From Brevipalpus yothersi (Eukaryota; Arthropoda; Arachnida; Trombidiformes; Tenuipalpidae), in the NCBI GenBank assembly GCA_003956705.1, contig QZCP01000174.1:1-64000 (forward strand): a stretch of 64,000 bases of DNA, given 5' to 3'. The position numbers were made by a program, and so were the translations under genes. Within the stretch, counting starts at the first letter, position 1; the number at the start of each line of letters is the position of its first letter. Below the pieces are notes generated by a model, which was given only the letters and a program-made list of their open reading frames with translations, did not search any database and had not been told where the DNA came from. Shown here piece after piece: positions 58,977 through 64,000 of this stretch.

Positions 58977-60308
58977 CAACTTGATAGCACACTTGTAACT
59001 CTTTTCCCTTCTCCATCCTCCTTAAATCACTAATGATGAAGAAGGGCTCAACCCTTCTGAATCCATCAAGTGTTACTCAAAAATCAATCTCAAAATACTA
59101 TCCTGGTCCATGCGATGGAAAAATAGAGGGAAGATAGAAAAAGGCCAAGCATCATTGCTTTTCGTTCTAACGATATTTTCAAAACAGAATCTAGATTAAG
59201 CCTCTCTTTCTCTATCTAGGTACTGTATGGTATATTTTGATTGTTGACTTATGATTACGAAATGAGTGATGACAAAAACTTTGCATGAATGAAATTATCA
59301 TTAGTTATGGCCTCTTTTATCCGATTTTGGTACGGACTAAAGATCTGAAGCTGTTTTAAATAATCTGTATAAAGTGATTAAATGAAATGAGATCCCATCA
59401 AAAAGAGTATCATTTCATTTTGTATGATGGAAATTTTCGAAAAAGTGAGGCAAGATTAACTCTATTATCCTTAAAAACTGTCAACTTCATTTGAATAGTT
59501 TCGACGAAGTGCTCAAAGGATCTAGAATGTTCTGGCAAAATTCATTCGAATTGTCAGTTCCGAATGGACAGCATTCTTTGCTGAGGAATTCGTATTCTCT
59601 TGGACATCTGGAATCTATTTCGAATGAAATTTCAAATTGTGACCAAAGAAAATGTAGAAATTAGCTCATTAAATCTTTGACTGACAAGAGAGACGAGAAA
59701 GTATAAAATTATCTCAACTATGACATACCCAATAGAAGGATCTTCACATTAGTTGAAATGCAAACTGAATGAGAACGATTATGGTGAGCTAGTAGTATTC
59801 AGGGGTTCAAGCAGCTGAACAATTTGTTATGGAGAGATAGAGCTGGAGAAAAAGCAGATGAGTGGAAGAGGAAAGGGCCCAAAATACTGGCCAAAATTTT
59901 CGCAATGTTTCAAAAATCGAGGCCTTACAGCAGTGGAGGATTAAGATGAGCTGTTTGCTTGAGAAAATAGAATAAAATAAAATGACCGGCGATTTTGAAA
60001 TTCTGGGCCAAAGAGAAGTCAGTATTACTAGCCCAGTGACCCTTAAAAGCAACGCTTCACTTTTTTTTGGACACGGTAGATGTACCACGGTAAATGTGGC
60101 CCAATGAGAAAGACATACTGACATAGTGTTTCACAGCCGGTTCTTCTGGTTCTGGTTATGTTAATGCTACTACTACTACTATTTCTCTTCATCCATCCAT
60201 CCTCTTCAGGAACTCTCAGCCTACGATCTGAGAATATATATATATATTCACGAAATGTTTCAAATATCTGGTCACTTAAATATTTCTCTTCTTTTGTCGC
60301 TTCCACTT

Positions 60309-60311
60309 CTC

Positions 60312-60349
<38 letters not shown>

Positions 60350-60350
60350 C
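60309..60350. repeat. (TC)n followed by (TTTC)n
   Basis: A compound array with the same TC-then-TTTC order as the one at 58360-58426. Confidence 0.9.
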
Positions 60351-62073
60351 TCCTTCAAGCTGCCATCATCTCTATAAGTCAACACACAATGGGTCCTTTT
60401 TTAAGAGAATCTAAAAGTGGTCAAGCTGTAAAAGAAGTGGATCGAGTCCGGTATAAAAGAGAATGAAATGGAGTACCGTTATTTTCAGCTCACACGATGG
60501 ATGTGTGTGTGTGCTCTCAAAGGGCTTCCATTATTTGCGCTATTGTAGACACCTGATGATTTGGGCAAATAAAAAGAATCTGTTTCACAGAATTGAGTTC
60601 TCACCGCTATTTTGTAGCTTCCAATTGAGTTGGTCATCAAAAAATATCTTTTCAACTTTAGGAACTTACATTTTTTAACGATGAAAATTACTTCATGAGA
60701 AACTTTTCTCTCTCTCTCTCTTATGTCGAATGATGAACATTATTCTCTAAGTATAAACGATCGAACGATCCTCCTCTTTCTTCAGATGAAATGTTTCCTT
60801 AAGCTGATTGTACTCATTTTTTGGTCAAATGAAGTTCTTATTCCTTAATTGAAGTTAGATATTTTGATCGAGATTTATTAACGTCTGATACATACACTCA
60901 TCATCATCATCATTCCCGGGGAATACCTTTTGGGTGACTGTTATAGTGGATTGGGAGGCCAAATGATGGCCGCTTTTAGAATTAAGCCACTCGCCCAGTA
61001 CCATGTTTGCACCCAAATGTTTGTATGTGTGTGTGTGTGTACTTCTTCTTGGCTCCTATCCGGGAACATGATTAAATGAATCTTGGCATACAGTGAAGAA
61101 AAAATGCTTTGCTCATCATCATAATAATATTCAATGAATGACTGAAAGTTACATTCAACGTCTAGCAAACCTGATCTTGATTCGGACCGTTGAAAGAGGA
61201 TATCCACCAAGTCCTGAATCATCATCATGGTCCTGATGGGTCAACTGAAGGTATATAGTTTGAGAGAAGAGAGAGAGAGAGAGAGAGGAAGAGAAAAGAG
61301 GATCATTCCAAGAGGAGAGCCGTAAAAAATTGTCTAAATCGAGTATACATCTATCAGTAGGTGTTGAAGATAGATCATGATTGAAAGTTGATTAACATCA
61401 CACTAGAGTCCAATCTACCCAAATGGATTAGCATCGCTTCTGACACATTTTATCGATTCCATGAGATTGATCTGAGAATAAGAATAATTTTCGCTTCATT
61501 CTCTTCCATCCTGTTGAGGCTTTTTTCCTTTCCTTCTCATCTACTCACCTACACCCATTAACATTGCATCTATCTATTTATTTTCAACCGTCAAAATGTT
61601 CGATGGATCATTCCTGAGACACTTTCAATACTTTATCAATGAATTGTCGTGATAAATTGTGAGTAATTATCTTTTTCCACCTTTTCCCACCTATTTGAAT
61701 GTACGGCTCATTCAGACCGTTTATTCACAACTATACCATACAAGTACAAGTCCGCTAACACACATACATACATACACACACTGATATTGTACGCACTTTT
61801 ACAATCAGTAGAACAAATTATGCAGAATATCTTCAGTTCACTGGAAAAGTGGGACACAAAGTGAATTAGAATCTAAAATAGAAAAAGAGAGGCTAACACA
61901 CACACAACGAACAGTGAAAGAATGAGTAGCTCAAGTAATTTGGTCGGCAGAATACCGTTTACACATCGAGTGCAACCAAAGATTTCTTTTGACGATTAGC
62001 AAATCAAATTTACCTCCTGATGTTAGGCCAAAGAGCGAAGATTGTGTCTTCGAAAAAATAAGGCACTCAATTG

Positions 62074-62076
<3 letters not shown>

Positions 62077-62144
<68 letters not shown>
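62077..62144. repeat. (GA)n microsatellite, left of the assembly gap
   Basis: A GA array running directly into unknown bases; its true length cannot be read. Confidence 0.95.
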
Positions 62145-62510
62145 NNNNNNNNNNNNNNNNNNNNNNNNNNNNNNNNNNNNNNNNNNNNNNNNNNNNNNNN
62201 NNNNNNNNNNNNNNNNNNNNNNNNNNNNNNNNNNNNNNNNNNNNNNNNNNNNNNNNNNNNNNNNNNNNNNNNNNNNNNNNNNNNNNNNNNNNNNNNNNNN
62301 NNNNNNNNNNNNNNNNNNNNNNNNNNNNNNNNNNNNNNNNNNNNNNNNNNNNNNNNNNNNNNNNNNNNNNNNNNNNNNNNNNNNNNNNNNNNNNNNNNNN
62401 NNNNNNNNNNNNNNNNNNNNNNNNNNNNNNNNNNNNNNNNNNNNNNNNNNNNNNNNNNNNNNNNNNNNNNNNNNNNNNNNNNNNNNNNNNNNNNNNNNNN
62501 NNNNNNNNNN
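62145..62510. other. Assembly gap (366 N)
   Basis: Unknown bases flanked on both sides by GA repeat in the same orientation (62077-62144 and 62511-62553). The gap is probably an unresolved continuous GA array. Translated frames across it are meaningless. Confidence 0.98.

Positions 62511-62553
<43 letters not shown>
62511..62553. repeat. (GA)n microsatellite, right of the assembly gap
   Basis: 43 bp of GA continuing the array on the other side of the gap. Confidence 0.95.
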
Positions 62554-62555
<2 letters not shown>

Positions 62556-63111
62556 CCAGAACAAACTCATTGATCGTTTGTCAGTTATATCCGCCCCTCA
62601 TCATGAAATATGGTAAAATTATTCGCGAAAAAAGCGATAAAAGTTAAGCTCACGATAGGCATAGGAAAGTTCATTGACCGAGAAACCCAGCTTTCAGATT
62701 TTGTGAGTTCTTGGAAATATTTTCTACTTAAACTAAGTAAATGAACTATTGCTACGGTCAATTTACATACTTTCTTCGTTTTGGCCACTTCAATGAATTA
62801 AGAGTGTGTGTATGTGTGAGTGCCAACATTGGAGTGCAGTACAAGGAAAACACACAGTACATTATATTGGTGATAAAGGAAAGGGTTTTTCCCTTCATCT
62901 TTTACAGCTTCCTCGGTCGATAAAAATAAAGTGGATGAACGAGAGTACGTTGGCATGGTTCAATGTAAAAAAAGATGATAGATGAGTTAGGTGCTAGAGT
63001 AACACCATAATGATACATGAAATTGGATGGCAGAATAGTGAGATTTGAATTTTTTACTAGTATCTGAAAAATCAACAAATTGAATAAGAACTATGAGCAG
63101 TCAGTCTTTTC

Positions 63112-63789
63112 CTACACAGTTATAGTACCATTTCTATAACCTTTGGATGATTTTGTACACTTAACAGAGCTATAGAGTAGATTCTTATTCGATGATTCAG
63201 TTTGACTGCCACTGAGCTTATTGTTATCAAAAAAGTTGGATGAAGAATTGAAAGATTTTCCACTACTATGATCAGAATTTAGAGATCTGACTTCGGAAAA
63301 GGAAATCTGTTTCTCATACGAACCAGAGTCATAATCAAGAGGATAAGATGTTAAGTCCTCATTTGTGATGACAGGGTTAGGAGTTTGGGTGGTTTGATCA
63401 TAATAAGGAGTAATTACACAGCGTTTTCGACATTGATAGCATTTTTGATGCCCAGTATTAAATTTCATGCTACGTTCTTTGGCGCGCTCTTCTAAAACCT
63501 TCGCCATGATGGCTGCGGAAACATAATCTGGGCATTCATTATTATGCTCTTTGATATTATCATCCTCAACCTTATTTACTGAGTAAACCATCGCGGTGGG
63601 TGGAAATGTGGGTATAGGTACTCGAATGACTTTTCCATTATTGGAATTTCCACCATCTTGTCCATAAGATGAACTCGAGGTTAGCTTTCGAGACAAGTCA
63701 TTTCCAATACTTAAGCTCCTTCGCTTTGAATTAAAAGAGGTAGGACCATTGTAATTGGAACGAAGTCTATCTTGAACGTCAATTGGAAG
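63112..63789 (-). CDS. Terminal exon of an unidentified gene, 5' part outside the window
   Basis: A minus-strand open segment of 225 codons plus stop, preceded by a strong acceptor (tcaattattttcttccag, AG at 63791-63790), so it is very likely a last exon. It is rich in Ser and Asn, starts with LPIDVQDRLRSNYNGP, and contains VIRVPIPTFPPTAMVY, an alpha-helical DYVSAAIMAKVLEERAKER and a Cys pair motif CYQCRKRC. The rest looks disordered. No transmembrane segment is seen here. The composition suits a cytoplasmic tail, but I do not recognise the family. Upstream exons are not visible in the remaining 210 bases, so the gene extends to the right. Confidence 0.7.
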   Translation of the reverse strand, partial: LPIDVQDRLRSNYNGPTSFNSKRRSLSIGNDLSRKLTSSSSYGQDGGNSNNGKVIRVPIPTFPPTAMVYSVNKVEDDNIKEHNNECPDYVSAAIMAKVLEERAKERSMKFNTGHQKCYQCRKRCVITPYYDQTTQTPNPVITNEDLTSYPLDYDSGSYEKQISFSEVRSLNSDHSSGKSFNSSSNFFDNNKLSGSQTESSNKNLLYSSVKCTKSSKGYRNGTITV

Positions 63790-64000
63790 CTGGAAGAAAA
63801 TAATTGAACGAATGAATTGGGGAGAAAAAAGCAAGAAATTGCTGATGATTGTAACACTTCAAGTTGCAATTAATTTAGAGGACAATCAGATCTGTCAACT
63901 AATTTATATCTTATGACTTTAGTGTAATGTACGGAGTGTAATCAAGAGTGTAAATTGATGAAAACAAGAGTAAAGCGATCATGCTATCATTCGAAAAGGA

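Larger units (their letters stand above)
48710..63111. other. Large gene-poor, microsatellite-rich region
   Basis: About 14 kb with no confidently recognised gene. It holds at least twelve GA/TC arrays (listed separately), TG and TTTC tracts, a TGATGA-rich patch near 54480-54550 and one assembly gap. Two minus-strand open frames read like protein and are listed with low confidence (52877-53152 and 56119-56286). The remaining open frames are repeat artefacts or featureless. Confidence 0.6.

Noticed and set aside
48710..63111. CRISPR-like or transposon structure in the repeat-rich region
   Set aside because: The repeats are simple dinucleotide arrays without spacers, terminal inverted repeats, target duplications or transposase/reverse transcriptase frames.

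Overview
The window is animal nuclear DNA. Coding exons are interrupted by GT-AG introns, the DNA between exons is AT-rich, and long (GA)n/(TC)n microsatellites are scattered throughout. Gene content (SLO2 potassium channel, NRF-6-like acyltransferase, INPP5B/OCRL, TPX2, ORC5, C6orf120 family) suggests an invertebrate, most likely an arthropod and perhaps a mite. That placement is inference only. One assembly gap (62145-62510) lies inside a GA array.

Layout. (1) 151-15336, minus strand: fifteen coding exons of a sodium-activated SLO2/KCNT potassium channel, from an N-terminal ATG through S1-S6, pore, RCK1 and the inter-RCK linker. The RCK2 half lies beyond the left edge. A possible alternative upstream exon sits at 24913-25103. 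(2) 28029-48709: a compact island of seven genes. These are methylthioribose-1-phosphate isomerase (MRI1, minus), an NRF-6-like membrane acyltransferase (minus), an INPP5B/OCRL-type inositol 5-phosphatase (plus, ten exons), a TPX2-like spindle factor (minus), ORC5 (plus), a C6orf120-family secreted protein (minus), and an M3-peptidase homologue with a mitochondrial-type leader (plus, six exons). (3) 48710-63111: about 14 kb with no confident gene and many GA/TC arrays. (4) 63112-63789: the last exon of an unidentified minus-strand gene that continues off the right edge.

Gene relationships. TPX2 and ORC5 are head to head across 415 bp. Both are cell-cycle genes, and the shared interval carries CCAAT, TTCAAA and Myb-like motifs, so co-regulation is plausible. 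The C6orf120 homologue and the M3 homologue are also head to head (537 bp). INPP5B/TPX2 and ORC5/C6orf120 are convergent pairs. No operon-like pathway links the genes.

Most interesting observations: the M3 peptidase homologue has lost its HExxH zinc site (YGIGK in its place) and looks like a pseudoenzyme; ORC5 has lost its Walker A motif and gained an S/T-P-rich insertion; opposed GA/TC arrays form potential large hairpins; and several unassigned coding-like segments exist, including a possible second reading frame overlapping the end of MRI1. No transposon, CRISPR array, rRNA or tRNA was recognised. I found no clearly new multi-gene system.
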